Shown here in pieces: positions 37,006 to 45,558 of a DNA stretch of 64,000 nt. The translations under genes and the position numbers were made by a program. This DNA is from a gamma proteobacterium endosymbiont of Lamellibrachia anaximandri (GTDB lineage Bacteria > Pseudomonadota > Gammaproteobacteria > Chromatiales > Chromatiaceae). The stretch spans positions 1 to 64,000 of the forward strand of contig JAESPE010000004.1 in the NCBI GenBank assembly GCA_016756835.1. The letters are read 5' to 3'. The notes beneath the pieces are model-generated. The model was not told where the DNA came from. It searched no databases and saw only the letters and a program-made list of their open reading frames with translations. The stretch's first letter is position 1, and each line of letters starts with the position of its first letter.

Positions 37006-37464
37006 TCACCCTTCTGCAGAGAGGATCTTTTCGCCGACATCCCAGTAGGAAATCATACCAAGCAGTTTATTGTTTTCAGGATCCACCACCGGGATGCTGG
37101 TTCGGTTGCGGTAGAGGACCAACAGGGTCTCCACCAAGGAGGTATCGGGTGTGACAATCTCGACATCCTGTTTCATACAGATGGAGATCGGCTCATGCTC
37201 CATACCATTAAGGCGTTGGTGAAGATCACCCAAGGTCTCATAAACAAAAGAGAGACTGGTGAGTCCTTTTTCCATGACCGCGGCCTTGGGCAGAACCAGC
37301 TTCAGCAGGCAGTTGACCCCGAACACACCCAGAAAGCTCCCGTCCTCTGCCACCACCGGCACCTGGCGATAGCGGTGTTGCATGATCTCCTGGACAGCCG
37401 TGCTGATAGTGTCGGTCGGTTTCAGCACAGTGGGACTTGGATCCATTAACGAAATTGCGGTCAT
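37006..37464 (-). CDS. CBS-domain protein paired with a transporter
   Basis: A 152-residue soluble protein with two CBS motifs: AVQEIMQHRYRQVPVVAEDG...LGVFG (about 23-50) and VETLLVLYRNRTSIPVVDPENN...LGMIS (about 110-140). A tandem CBS pair usually binds adenine nucleotides or ions and regulates a partner. The transporter gene begins only 6 bp downstream, which suggests it controls that permease. Confidence 0.88.
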   Translation of the reverse strand: MTAISLMDPSPTVLKPTDTISTAVQEIMQHRYRQVPVVAEDGSFLGVFGVNCLLKLVLPKAAVMEKGLTSLSFVYETLGDLHQRLNGMEHEPISICMKQDVEIVTPDTSLVETLLVLYRNRTSIPVVDPENNKLLGMISYWDVGEKILSAEG

Positions 37465-37671
37465 GGGAAGAACTTCCTATGAAACATATGGCAGGAACAA
37501 GTGTGTTGTTTTTATCAGTACCATCATAGCTTCCAAATGAAATTATGCATGGAAAGATCAAGCGACCACGGAAACATCGACACCCACTCCCCGATAAACC
37601 CAGACAGACGAATTCACTTGAAGGACATCAGTTTGCGGACGCTGCCTGGGAACCCAAACAGAAGCATGAAA

Positions 37672-37745
37672 TGGAGCGGGTAGCGAGAGTCGAACTCGCC
37701 TCACTAGCTTGGGAAGCTAGGGTAATACCGATATACGATACCCGC
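37672..37745 (-). tRNA. tRNA-Gly (CCC)
   Basis: A 74-nt cloverleaf on the minus strand: acceptor GCGGGTA pairs with TACCCGC, anticodon loop TTCCCAA with anticodon CCC flanked by CTAGC/GCTAG, T-loop GTTCGACTC and encoded CCA. It lies 48 bp downstream of the acyl-CoA synthetase stop and could be processed from its transcript. Confidence 0.95.
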
Positions 37746-37793
37746 ACAGCAGAGACGATTCTAGCAAGCCAAAGACGCTGTGTCAGCGACTGA

Positions 37794-39626
37794 TCACCCT
37801 GATGCAGGTCCACTCTCGTAGAGAACTTCCATTTCTTCTGTGCAGTGTTCCAATACCTTCGGACGCTTGACCTTCAGGGTCGGCGTCAACATGCCATTTT
37901 CCACGGTCCAGGGTTCCAGCAACAACGCCACCCGGCGAATCTTGGCATAACCGGGAAAACCACTGAGGGCAGCCTTGATACGACTCAATACCTCATGCTG
38001 GAGACGACTCTCTTTCAGGCTCTCGGGATCGGCGGCGTCCAGGCCATACTCATCCGCCAGACCGGGCCAGAGATCTGCATTCAACACCACCAGCGCACTC
38101 ATGTAGGATTTGCCCTCTCCCACCACCATCACCTGTTCAATCAGCGGATCCAGGGCAATCGCCAGCTCCATGTCAGCGGGAGGAATCTTCTCGCCGTTGG
38201 AGAGCACCAGAATATCCTTGAGCCGGCCCGTGATATAGATATGCCGATCCTCATCAAAGCGCACTTGATCACCTGTATGCAGCCAACCATCCGCATCGAT
38301 CATCTCTGCTGTCGCGGCATGGTTGTTCCAGTAGCCGAGCATCATGCCCGGCGTTTTGACCAGCAGTTCATCGTTTTCGCCGATCCTTGTTTGGATCCCC
38401 CGTAACGGAACGCCTACACTCCCCAACCTAATGTCATTCAGCGGACTGACGCTGATCACCGGACTGGTCTCCGTGAGACCGTAACCCTGCACCATCGGCA
38501 GTCCAAGACCAAGGAAGATACGGGCAATCTCCGGGGATAATGCCGCCCCTCCACTGACTGCGCCGCGCAGGCGGCCGCCCAATTTCTGCAGAACCTTCTC
38601 CGCCACCAACCGCCGTAACAGCGGCATCAGTAACAGAGAAGGCGACCAGCGCCGACGCCCCATACGCCGCTCAAAATCCTTGAAGCCAATAGTGACCGTC
38701 AGGTTGAACAGCAGGCGGGCGATAGCCGGTTTTTTCTTCATCTGATCATGCAACTTGGCATAGACCCGTTCGAAGATGCGCGGCACCGCAATGATGATCG
38801 TTGGCTTGATGTTCTGCAGATCCTCCGCAAGCTGTGTAACGGAGCGGGCGTAGGCGACTGAGGCTCCAGCCATCATCGGCAGATAGTAACCGGCGGTCCG
38901 CTCCAGGGTATGGGAGAGCGGCAGAAAGGAGAGAAAACTGTCTTCCCGATAACAGTCCACCACAGTCAGCGAGGCGTGGGCGATGGATAGCATGTTCATG
39001 TGGCTCAGCATCACACCTTTGGGACGCCCAGTGGTGCCGGATGTGTAGACGATTGAGGCAAGACTGTCCGAGTCGGCATTCCGTTGGGTCAGCGGCTCGC
39101 CCTTCGCCGGCAGCCAGCTATCCGCCGTCAGGACCACATCTCCCTCTTCGCCCATCTGCACCGGTTCTTTGTTCGCCTCCAGCACCACCACCCGCTGCAA
39201 CTGCTGCAGATCCGCCAACGCCGGGGCCATACGGTTCCAGCGGCCGGCGTCCTGCACCAGCAACAGCTTTACCGCTGCGTCCTCCATGATGTAGGCAATC
39301 GCTTCGGCACGATCATCGGTATAGAGCGGTACCAGCACAAGTCCCAGAGACATGCTGGCCTGATCGAGCATCACCCACTCCGGGCAGTTGCGCAGCAGCA
39401 CTGCCACCCGATCACCGGATTCGAGTTCCTCTCCGGCAAGCGCCTGACGCCAGCGCGCCACCTGCTCGCCCATCTCGGCCCAGGTCAGGTCGTACCAACA
39501 CTTCTCTTTCCTGTCGTAACTGCGATACGCGAGGGCATCCGGCGTGCGCCGCACCCGCTGAAAAAACATCCCGTCAAGCGTACGCGCACGCTCAACGGGG
39601 ATTAGATCTTCACTCCATTGTTCCAA
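37794..39626 (-). CDS. Long-chain acyl-CoA synthetase / AMP-forming ligase
   Basis: Activates carboxylic acids, most likely fatty acids, via an acyl-AMP. The ANL-superfamily motifs are IVYTSGTTGRPKGVML (P-loop), GYGLTETSP, and DGWLHTGDQVRF followed by ITGRLKDILVLSNGEKIPP. The presence of the long insert between the P-loop and GYGLTE fits bacterial FadD-like/long-chain ligases. The start is uncertain: TTG at 39626 has GGGGAG upstream and gives 610 residues; another TTG at 39725 gives 643. It is divergent from thiS and precedes tRNA-Gly. Confidence 0.9.
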   Translation of the reverse strand: MEQWSEDLIPVERARTLDGMFFQRVRRTPDALAYRSYDRKEKCWYDLTWAEMGEQVARWRQALAGEELESGDRVAVLLRNCPEWVMLDQASMSLGLVLVPLYTDDRAEAIAYIMEDAAVKLLLVQDAGRWNRMAPALADLQQLQRVVVLEANKEPVQMGEEGDVVLTADSWLPAKGEPLTQRNADSDSLASIVYTSGTTGRPKGVMLSHMNMLSIAHASLTVVDCYREDSFLSFLPLSHTLERTAGYYLPMMAGASVAYARSVTQLAEDLQNIKPTIIIAVPRIFERVYAKLHDQMKKKPAIARLLFNLTVTIGFKDFERRMGRRRWSPSLLLMPLLRRLVAEKVLQKLGGRLRGAVSGGAALSPEIARIFLGLGLPMVQGYGLTETSPVISVSPLNDIRLGSVGVPLRGIQTRIGENDELLVKTPGMMLGYWNNHAATAEMIDADGWLHTGDQVRFDEDRHIYITGRLKDILVLSNGEKIPPADMELAIALDPLIEQVMVVGEGKSYMSALVVLNADLWPGLADEYGLDAADPESLKESRLQHEVLSRIKAALSGFPGYAKIRRVALLLEPWTVENGMLTPTLKVKRPKVLEHCTEEMEVLYESGPASG

Positions 39627-39755
39627 AAGAGCCGCTCCCCAAACCTTGAGACCAATACTTCCGTTGCGTCTCCATTTATTATGCGCCGCCGGATTGGTGT
39701 AAACTCGCCGCTTGGCTACATCCAACTAATTGATTGTCAGCGCAGAGACCTGAAG

Positions 39756-39956
39756 ATGCAGATTTATATAAACGGCGCAGAAAAGCAAATCCCCGATGAC
39801 ACGGACATGGTAGGATTGATCGAACAACTTGAGCTCACAGAGCAGCGGATTGCCGTCGAGGTCAATGAGGAACTGATTCCCCGAAGCACCTTCAGCGGCC
39901 ATCACCTGCACGCCGGTGACAAGATTGAGATCATCCACGCCGTCGGCGGCGGATAG
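39756..39956 (+). CDS. thiS: Sulfur carrier protein ThiS
   Basis: A 66-residue ubiquitin-like protein ending in the Gly-Gly tail (IIHAVGGG) that is adenylated and thiocarboxylated to donate sulfur to the thiazole of thiamine. The start ATG 39756 gives the family length. thiG follows 54 bp later. No TPP riboswitch could be recognised in the leader, and the adjoining acyl-CoA synthetase gene starts divergently nearby. Confidence 0.95.
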   Translation: MQIYINGAEKQIPDDTDMVGLIEQLELTEQRIAVEVNEELIPRSTFSGHHLHAGDKIEIIHAVGGG

Positions 39957-40010
39957 AGCAGATCAACCGATATCACCCACGTCCAGCCATTCAAACTTCC
40001 GATAAAGAAC

Positions 40011-40808
40011 ATGTCTAACGAAAATACCAAAACCGACTCTTTTACCGTCGCCGGCCGCGAATTCACCTCCCGCCTACTGGTGGGTACCGGCAAATACAAA
40101 GACATGACCGAGACCCGCGCCGCCATTGATGCCAGCGGCGCCGAGATCGTCACCATCGCAGTGCGCCGCACCAACATGGGACAGAACAGGGACGAGCCGA
40201 ACATCCTGGAGGTACTTCCGCCCAGTGAATTCACCTATCTGCCCAATACCGCCGGTTGCTTCGATGCCAAAACCGCCGTGCGCACCTGCCGCCTGGCCAG
40301 GGAACTGCTCGATGGTCACAACCTGGTGAAGTTGGAGGTTCTGGGTGATGAGAAGACGCTTTTCCCCGACGTCATTGCGACCCTGGGTGCCGCCGAAGAG
40401 CTGATCAAGGATGGCTTCGACGTCATGGTCTACACCAACGACGACCCTATCGTCGCCAAACAGCTGGAAGAAATAGGCTGCGTTGCGGTGATGCCGCTGG
40501 CCGCCCCTATCGGCTCCGGACTTGGCGTTCGCAACCGTCTGAACATCCGCACCATCGTGGAGAACGCCAATGTGCCGATCCTGGTGGACGCCGGCGTGGG
40601 CACCGCCTCCGACGCTGCGGTTGCCATGGAACTGGGTTGCGACGGTGTGCTGATGAATACCGCTATCGCCGCTGCCCAAAATCCGGTGCTGATGGCCTCC
40701 GCCATGAAGAAAGGCATCCAGGCCGGGCGCGAAGCCTACCTCGCCGGACGCATGCCCGCCAAGCGATTCGCCTCCGCCTCTTCGCCGATGGACGGGCTCT
40801 TTTTCTGA
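40011..40808 (+). CDS. thiG: Thiazole synthase ThiG
   Basis: Condenses ThiS thiocarboxylate, deoxyxylulose 5-phosphate and dehydroglycine to thiazole phosphate. The 265-residue TIM barrel shows [21 protein letters not shown], the Schiff-base lysine in [25 protein letters not shown] and [14 protein letters not shown]. It follows thiS, and the methyltransferase trmB begins 12 bp after its stop. Other thiamine genes are not in this window. Confidence 0.97.
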   Translation: MSNENTKTDSFTVAGREFTSRLLVGTGKYKDMTETRAAIDASGAEIVTIAVRRTNMGQNRDEPNILEVLPPSEFTYLPNTAGCFDAKTAVRTCRLARELLDGHNLVKLEVLGDEKTLFPDVIATLGAAEELIKDGFDVMVYTNDDPIVAKQLEEIGCVAVMPLAAPIGSGLGVRNRLNIRTIVENANVPILVDAGVGTASDAAVAMELGCDGVLMNTAIAAAQNPVLMASAMKKGIQAGREAYLAGRMPAKRFASASSPMDGLFF

Positions 40809-40820
40809 TCTGCCACAGGG

Positions 40821-41519
40821 ATGAAGGAAGAGGCATCGACAACCCATCGCCCGATCCGCAGCTTCGTGCTGCGCCAGGGCCGCACCACCCCTGCCCAGAG
40901 ACGAGCCTTCGAGGAACTCTGGCCCCGTTACGGACTGGAGCTTCCCGCCACAGGTCAGATCGACCCAGCCACCATTTTTGGCAACACCCACCCCCTGTTT
41001 CTGGAGATCGGCTGCGGCAACGGCGACACGCTGGCCGCATTGGCGGCTCGCCATCCGGAGCGGAACTACCTCGGCATCGAGGTGCACGGCCCCGGCGTCG
41101 GCAGCCTGATGCTGAAGCTGGAAGAGTCCGACAGTGACAATGCCCGGGTGCTGAAGTGCGACGCCATGGAGCTGTTGCGCCACCATCTGCCGGCCGGCTG
41201 CCTGGATGGGCTCTACCTGTTCTTTCCCGATCCCTGGCCCAAGAAGAAACACCATAAGCGCCGCATCGTACAACCGGAGTTCACACAACTGGTGCACCGG
41301 GCGCTCAGGCCCGGCGGCTTTCTGCATATGGCCACCGACTGGGAGCACTATGCCGAACAGATGCTGCAGGTACTCAGCGAAGCGGAGGAATTTAAGAACA
41401 GCGCAGGCCGGGGAAACTTCTCCCCGCGCCCCCCGGATCGCCCTCTGACCCACTTCGAACAACGGGGCCAACGCTTGGGTCACGGCGTCTGGGATCTGAT
41501 CTTCCGGCGTTGCGACTGA
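40821..41519 (+). CDS. trmB: tRNA (guanine-N7-)-methyltransferase TrmB
   Basis: Methylates G46 of tRNA. The 232-residue protein has the SAM motif LEIGCGNGDTL, the TrmB motif YLFFPDPWPKKKHHKRRI and the C-terminal TKFE-like segment (PLTHFEQRGQ). It lies 12 bp after thiG and 10 bp before the ABC ATPase gene. The pairing of thiG with trmB is common in gammaproteobacteria. Confidence 0.96.
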   Translation: MKEEASTTHRPIRSFVLRQGRTTPAQRRAFEELWPRYGLELPATGQIDPATIFGNTHPLFLEIGCGNGDTLAALAARHPERNYLGIEVHGPGVGSLMLKLEESDSDNARVLKCDAMELLRHHLPAGCLDGLYLFFPDPWPKKKHHKRRIVQPEFTQLVHRALRPGGFLHMATDWEHYAEQMLQVLSEAEEFKNSAGRGNFSPRPPDRPLTHFEQRGQRLGHGVWDLIFRRCD

Positions 41520-41529
41520 GCAATTCCTC

Positions 41530-42135
41530 ATGGGCAGCCTGACCCTCAAAGCCTTCCAGACACCTCTGCTCGCTGCCTTCAATCTCGAACTGGCGGCCGG
41601 GGAGTGCATCACGCTTACCGGCCCTTCGGGTTGTGGCAAGTCGCTTCTGCTGCGCGCCATCGCAGATCTCGATGCGCAACATCAAGGGGAAGCCTTCGTC
41701 GACCAGACACCTCGCCACTCTCTCACCGGGTCGGAATGGCGCAGACGGGTCGGCCTGCTACCTGCCGAGAGCGCCTGGTGGGCTGAACGGATCAGCGACC
41801 ATCTGCCGCGGCAGGATCCCTCCCTGCTGCAATCTCTCGGCCTTCCTCCCGAGAGCGAAAGCTGGAGTGTCTCCCGTCTCTCCAGTGGTGAAAAACAGCG
41901 TTTCGGCCTGACCCGGCTACTGCTCAACCACCCCAAGGTGCTGCTGCTGGATGAACCCACAGCCAATCTGGACCAGACCAACAGGGAGCGGGTGGAAGCA
42001 CTCATCGAGTCGTGGCGAAAAACCCAAAATAGCGCGGTGATCTGGGTCACCCACGACCCGGCGCAGCAACAGCGGGTTGCCCAGCGGCATCTGCAGATTG
42101 TTCAGGGCAACCTGCAGGAGACGACATGGAACTGA
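41530..42135 (+). CDS. fetA: ABC transporter ATPase, FetA/YbbL-like
   Basis: A 201-residue ABC ATPase with Walker A GPSGCGKS, Q-loop, signature VSRLSSGEKQRF and Walker B VLLLDEPTANLD. Together with the FetB/YbbM permease, it forms a predicted iron exporter described in E. coli as protecting from oxidative stress. The permease gene overlaps its end by 10 bp, so they are translationally coupled. Confidence 0.82.
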   Translation: MGSLTLKAFQTPLLAAFNLELAAGECITLTGPSGCGKSLLLRAIADLDAQHQGEAFVDQTPRHSLTGSEWRRRVGLLPAESAWWAERISDHLPRQDPSLLQSLGLPPESESWSVSRLSSGEKQRFGLTRLLLNHPKVLLLDEPTANLDQTNRERVEALIESWRKTQNSAVIWVTHDPAQQQRVAQRHLQIVQGNLQETTWN

Positions 42136-42923
42136 TCCGGCTCAGCGCCCTCGACCTTGGCCTGGCAGCCGGCCTGGTGCTGCTGTTGGCGATACTCAGC
42201 TTCCGCCTCTCTCTCGGGGTGGAACGAAAACTACTGATCGCCGCCCTGCGCAGCATCGTGCAACTGGCACTGCTGGGGCTGGTATTGAAGAGCCTCTTCG
42301 CCCAGTCCCACCCTCTGTTTATTGCAGCTCTGGCACTCTTCATGCTCTTTATGGCGGGTTACGAGGTCATGGCCCGGCAGGCACGGCGCTTCAGCGGGGC
42401 CTGGGGCATGGGGGTGGGAACCCTCTCCATGTTCATCTCGTCCTTCAGCGTGACTATTCTGGCGCTCAACGTGATCATCCAGGTGGAACCCTGGTATTCG
42501 GTACAGTACCTGATACCGCTGCTGGGGATGCTCTTGGGCAATACCATGTCCGGCATCGCCATCAGTCTCGATAACCTTACCCACAACGCCTGGCAACAGC
42601 GCCATCAGATAGAGGCTCGATTGATGTTGGGCCACGACTGGCACAACGCCATCGAAGAGATTCGCCGCAACGCCCTGCGCAGCGGCCTGATTCCCATCAT
42701 TAATGCCATGGCCGCCGCCGGAGTGGTCAGCCTGCCAGGCATGATGACCGGTCAGATACTCGCCGGCAGCCCCCCATTCGAAGCGGCCAAGTACCAGATC
42801 CTGATCCTGCTGTTGATCTCTGCAGGCACTGGCTTCGGCGCCACGGCGGCAGTCTGGCTCGGCTCCCGGCGGTTATTTGACGAGCGGCAGCGGCTGCGGC
42901 TGGATCGACTAAAATCGTCATAA
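42126..42923 (+). CDS. fetB: FetB/YbbM-type membrane permease
   Basis: A 265-residue integral membrane protein of the UPF0014 (YbbM/FetB) family with about seven helices. The family motifs are RLSLGVERKLLIAALRSIVQL, QYLIPLLGMLLGNTMSG and LPGMMTGQILAGSPP. It overlaps the ATPase gene and probably forms the transmembrane half of an iron exporter. Substrate assigned by family only. Confidence 0.88.
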   Translation: MELIRLSALDLGLAAGLVLLLAILSFRLSLGVERKLLIAALRSIVQLALLGLVLKSLFAQSHPLFIAALALFMLFMAGYEVMARQARRFSGAWGMGVGTLSMFISSFSVTILALNVIIQVEPWYSVQYLIPLLGMLLGNTMSGIAISLDNLTHNAWQQRHQIEARLMLGHDWHNAIEEIRRNALRSGLIPIINAMAAAGVVSLPGMMTGQILAGSPPFEAAKYQILILLLISAGTGFGATAAVWLGSRRLFDERQRLRLDRLKSS

Positions 42924-42987
42924 GTAGCAAGTATTGGAGTTCGTGGTGATGATCGGCATGGGTGTGGTTTCTCTGCATGTGGCGAAC

Positions 42988-43053
42988 GTAGGGTGCGCTG
43001 TGCGCGCCAGAATGAACAGTTACAGCAATCATGGTGCGCAGGTTGCACCCTAC
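42988..43053. repeat. GTAGGGTGCGC palindrome
   Basis: Inverted repeat GTAGGGTGCGC...GCGCAGGTTGCACCCTAC of 66 bp between fetB and the next gene. It belongs to the same general class as the other GTAGG palindromes in this window but has a different core. Confidence 0.75.
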
Positions 43054-43091
43054 CAAACTAAGAACTCTCTGTCGGAGGCTCCCTAAACAGC

Positions 43092-43745
43092 ATGCACGAT
43101 TACGGAAACCTGCTCATACTCGCGACGCTCTGGTTGCTCTATTTCCTGAGCCACTCACTGCTTGCATCTCTCACAGCCAAGCACTGGGTTGCAAAACGTT
43201 ATCCCGCTTTCATGCCCTGGTATCGCATCAGTTTCAACGTGCTCGCGGTGCTGTTACTGCTGCCGCCGCTGGGATTGATGTGGCATTGGCACAGCTTACC
43301 TCTGTGGGAGTTCAATGCTGCCCTGACCTGGTTCACCTACGGCCTGACACTGCTGGCGATCCTCGGTTTTCTATGGTCGACGCGATATTACGATAGCGGA
43401 GAGTTTATCGGCCTGCGCCAGCTGCGGCTGCGCATCCGGGAGGTTCACGACCAGGAGAATTTCCACATCTCCCCCCTGCACCGCTACGTCAGACACCCTT
43501 GGTACAGCCTGGCACTGGTATTGATCTGGAGTCGGGAAATGGACGCTGCGATGCTGGTCTCAGCGATTATGATGACGCTCTACTTCATCTACGGCTCGCG
43601 TATAGAGGAGCGCAAACTGGTGGTCTATCATGGGGAGGTCTATCAGCGATACCAGTCACTGGTGCCCGGCTTGCTGCCCAGACCCTGGCGTTACCTGAGC
43701 CGGGAGGCGGCAGAAGCACTGGTAGCTGGCGCCAGACGGCAATAA
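43092..43745 (+). CDS. Membrane methyltransferase of the ICMT/PEMT-like family
   Basis: A 217-residue inner-membrane protein with about five helices and the C-terminal motif RYVRHPWYSLALVLIW followed by EERKLVVYHGEVYQRY. This is the SAM-binding signature of isoprenylcysteine carboxyl methyltransferase and phosphatidylethanolamine methyltransferase-like enzymes. Such bacterial proteins may methylate lipids or other small molecules; NnrU-like relatives are also possible. The substrate is unknown. It is flanked by palindromic repeats on both sides. Confidence 0.8.
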   Translation: MHDYGNLLILATLWLLYFLSHSLLASLTAKHWVAKRYPAFMPWYRISFNVLAVLLLLPPLGLMWHWHSLPLWEFNAALTWFTYGLTLLAILGFLWSTRYYDSGEFIGLRQLRLRIREVHDQENFHISPLHRYVRHPWYSLALVLIWSREMDAAMLVSAIMMTLYFIYGSRIEERKLVVYHGEVYQRYQSLVPGLLPRPWRYLSREAAEALVAGARRQ

Positions 43746-43784
43746 ACCACGCCAGTTGCAAGCAAGCAGTACATTAAATTGTAA

Positions 43785-43846
43785 GCACGGCACCTCGCCG
43801 CGATAGCCCCGTATATGGGCTAATCGCGGCGAGGCGCCGCTCCTGC
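43785..43846. repeat. REP-like palindrome (GCCGCGAT type)
   Basis: Inverted arms GGCACCTCGCCGCGATAGCCC and its complement GGGCTAATCGCGGCGAGGCGCC flank a short loop. Same family as 17205-17268 and 56021-56087. Confidence 0.75.
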
Positions 43847-43859
43847 GAACGCTTCCAAT

Positions 43860-43885
43860 GCCCGATCCGCTACGCTTGATCGGGC
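43860..43885. repeat. GATCGGGC hairpin repeat
   Basis: GCCCGATC...GATCGGGC with an intervening CGCTACGCTT. The core matches the repeats at 53208-53294 and 61940-62026. Confidence 0.65.
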
Positions 43886-43895
43886 CTACGCCTCA

Positions 43896-44729
43896 TCAGC
43901 GGCTTGGGTCCCAGAAGTTGCCTTGGGGTCCGTATCCAGCTCCCGGCCCCATCATACGACCCGGACCAAACCCACGCCCAGGCATCGCAGGCATTTGAGG
44001 GGGCTGCATCATGCCGCGACCCGGTCCCATCTGTCGCATATGGCGGCGATGCATTGCATGACAAGCGGCACGCTCTTCCGGTGTCATACCGTCGATCACG
44101 GCCTGCTGCCTGGCCCACTCATCATCCTGGTTCAATTCAGGTCTTGCAGGACGATCTTTCCACGGAGGCTTCACCGGCAGATCAAGCCCCACTTCAGCCG
44201 CGCGTTCCCGCATATCCTGATAGCGCTCAAGACGATAGGCATCCCGCTCTTCAGGATCCATGTTGCGGAGCGCCTTCATCCTCTCCATACGCTCTTCCAT
44301 AGAGGGACGCAGATCCGCCACTTCAGGTTTACCCATCCATGAGGGATGGTCCGGGAGCAGCACGCCGGACTCAAGAGCCCGTTTCTGCAGCGCCTCATAG
44401 CGTTTTTCACGCGCTTTCATACGCTCTTCCATGGATTGCATCGACCGGTGATGCTCCATCATCCTACTGTCGGAGGGGGCTGCTGCCACAGGTACAGGAG
44501 CCTCGGCAGGGGCTGCGGCACTCTCCTCCAGCACAGGCTCAGCTGCCACAACCGGGGCAGCTTCTGCAGACACTGCCTCGGCAGCAATTGTTGGCTCTGT
44601 GACAAGCTCTTGCTCGATAGCTGTTGCATCGGCAGCGGCATCCGGGGCGACGGTGGCATCGGCAAAAACCGTTGCACTTATGGGCAAAAGCGTCGCTATT
44701 GCGACAGTAATGAGTGTCTTTCTAAACAT
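43896..44729 (-). CDS. Secreted Ala-, Met- and Gly-rich protein of unknown function
   Basis: From ATG 44729 the 277-residue product has a signal peptide (about 1-23, ending SATVFA). An Ala/Glu/Pro-rich low-complexity region (about 24-85) follows, then a helical domain with repeated motifs of the type SMEERM-(E/K)-RMKA (SMQSMEERMKAREKRYEALQ and SMEERMERMKALRNMDPEER). The C terminus (about 215-277) is Met/Gly/Pro-rich. The Met content and His clusters could bind metals such as copper, but this is inference. An upstream start at 44804 places the signal peptide internally. Confidence 0.75.
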   Translation of the reverse strand: MFRKTLITVAIATLLPISATVFADATVAPDAAADATAIEQELVTEPTIAAEAVSAEAAPVVAAEPVLEESAAAPAEAPVPVAAAPSDSRMMEHHRSMQSMEERMKAREKRYEALQKRALESGVLLPDHPSWMGKPEVADLRPSMEERMERMKALRNMDPEERDAYRLERYQDMRERAAEVGLDLPVKPPWKDRPARPELNQDDEWARQQAVIDGMTPEERAACHAMHRRHMRQMGPGRGMMQPPQMPAMPGRGFGPGRMMGPGAGYGPQGNFWDPSR

Positions 44730-44879
44730 GAAGCTTCTCCTTCGGATGATTTTGTTATTGGGATAATCTGTGCTACCTGGAATCAATGGGGCTATCTTGA
44801 ACAACGCGGGTGTAGGTGCATTGGCTACACTACAGCAAGTGTAGCAGTCTCAGAAGAGGGTGTTTGCACACCTCCAGGG

Positions 44880-45485
44880 CTATTGCACGGCTGACTGCTT
44901 CGACTTTAATTTAACAACCTTCTGCTGCAGCTGCTCAAGCAGGCCTTCCATCCCCTTCTGCTTGATCAGGTTACGAAAGCTGGTTCTGTAGTTACTGATA
45001 AGACTGACACCATCCACGACCACATCATAGACGAACCAGTCATCCTGTTTCTGTCGCAGTTTGTAACTGACCGGTATCTCAGCACTACTGGTAATGACAA
45101 ATGTCTGTACCTGTGCCCGTTTGCCCTTCACCCGCTCCCTGCCCAAACGTGCGGTCTGGCCTGAATAGCTGTCCAGCGCGGAGAAATAGGTATTTTCCAG
45201 CAACTCCCGGAACAATTCGATAAAACGCGTCCGTTGATTTGTGGATGCCTTTCTCCAGTTGGCCGCCAGAATAACCTGTGACATTGCCTGAAAATCGAAG
45301 GTTTCATCCACGATGGTGCTGACGCGGTCCCGGCGTTCTGCGGATGTCAGCCGCTTGTCGTTCAGAACCCCCACCACATCATTCATCGTATGCTGCACCA
45401 TTTCGGAAGGTCCGATACTGGCGCTGGCAATTGCGGGTAGAGCCCCGCTCATCAGCACTAAAAGCAGTGCGAGACGAATTAACAT
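44880..45485 (-). CDS. mlaC: MlaC/Ttg2D-type phospholipid-binding protein
   Basis: A 201-residue periplasmic protein with a signal peptide (about 1-22) and the MlaC domain: TFDFQAMSQVILAANWRKAS and the SYKLRQKQDDWFVYDVVVDGVSLISNYR motif. MlaC carries phospholipids between the outer-membrane MlaA complex and the inner-membrane MlaFEDB transporter. The other mla genes are not in this window, so it is either an orphan or a detached copy. The sensor gene upstream on the same strand ends 73 bp before it. Confidence 0.92.
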   Translation of the reverse strand: MLIRLALLLVLMSGALPAIASASIGPSEMVQHTMNDVVGVLNDKRLTSAERRDRVSTIVDETFDFQAMSQVILAANWRKASTNQRTRFIELFRELLENTYFSALDSYSGQTARLGRERVKGKRAQVQTFVITSSAEIPVSYKLRQKQDDWFVYDVVVDGVSLISNYRTSFRNLIKQKGMEGLLEQLQQKVVKLKSKQSAVQ

Positions 45486-45558
45486 CTGTATAACTCCTTA
45501 TCCATCCCTGAAGTTCGCGCCCTCAACAACACCCATTCCCCCAAGCAAGCTCCCAGCT

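Noticed and set aside
39700-39756. Possible TPP riboswitch before thiS
   Set aside because: A short ACCTGA-like sequence is present, but the conserved CTGAGA core and paired helices are not recognisable, and the leader is too short.
40074-41660. A 528-residue open frame on the minus strand opposite thiG and trmB
   Set aside because: It is the antisense shadow of two well-identified genes, with no family motif. High GC at codon position three produces such long open frames.
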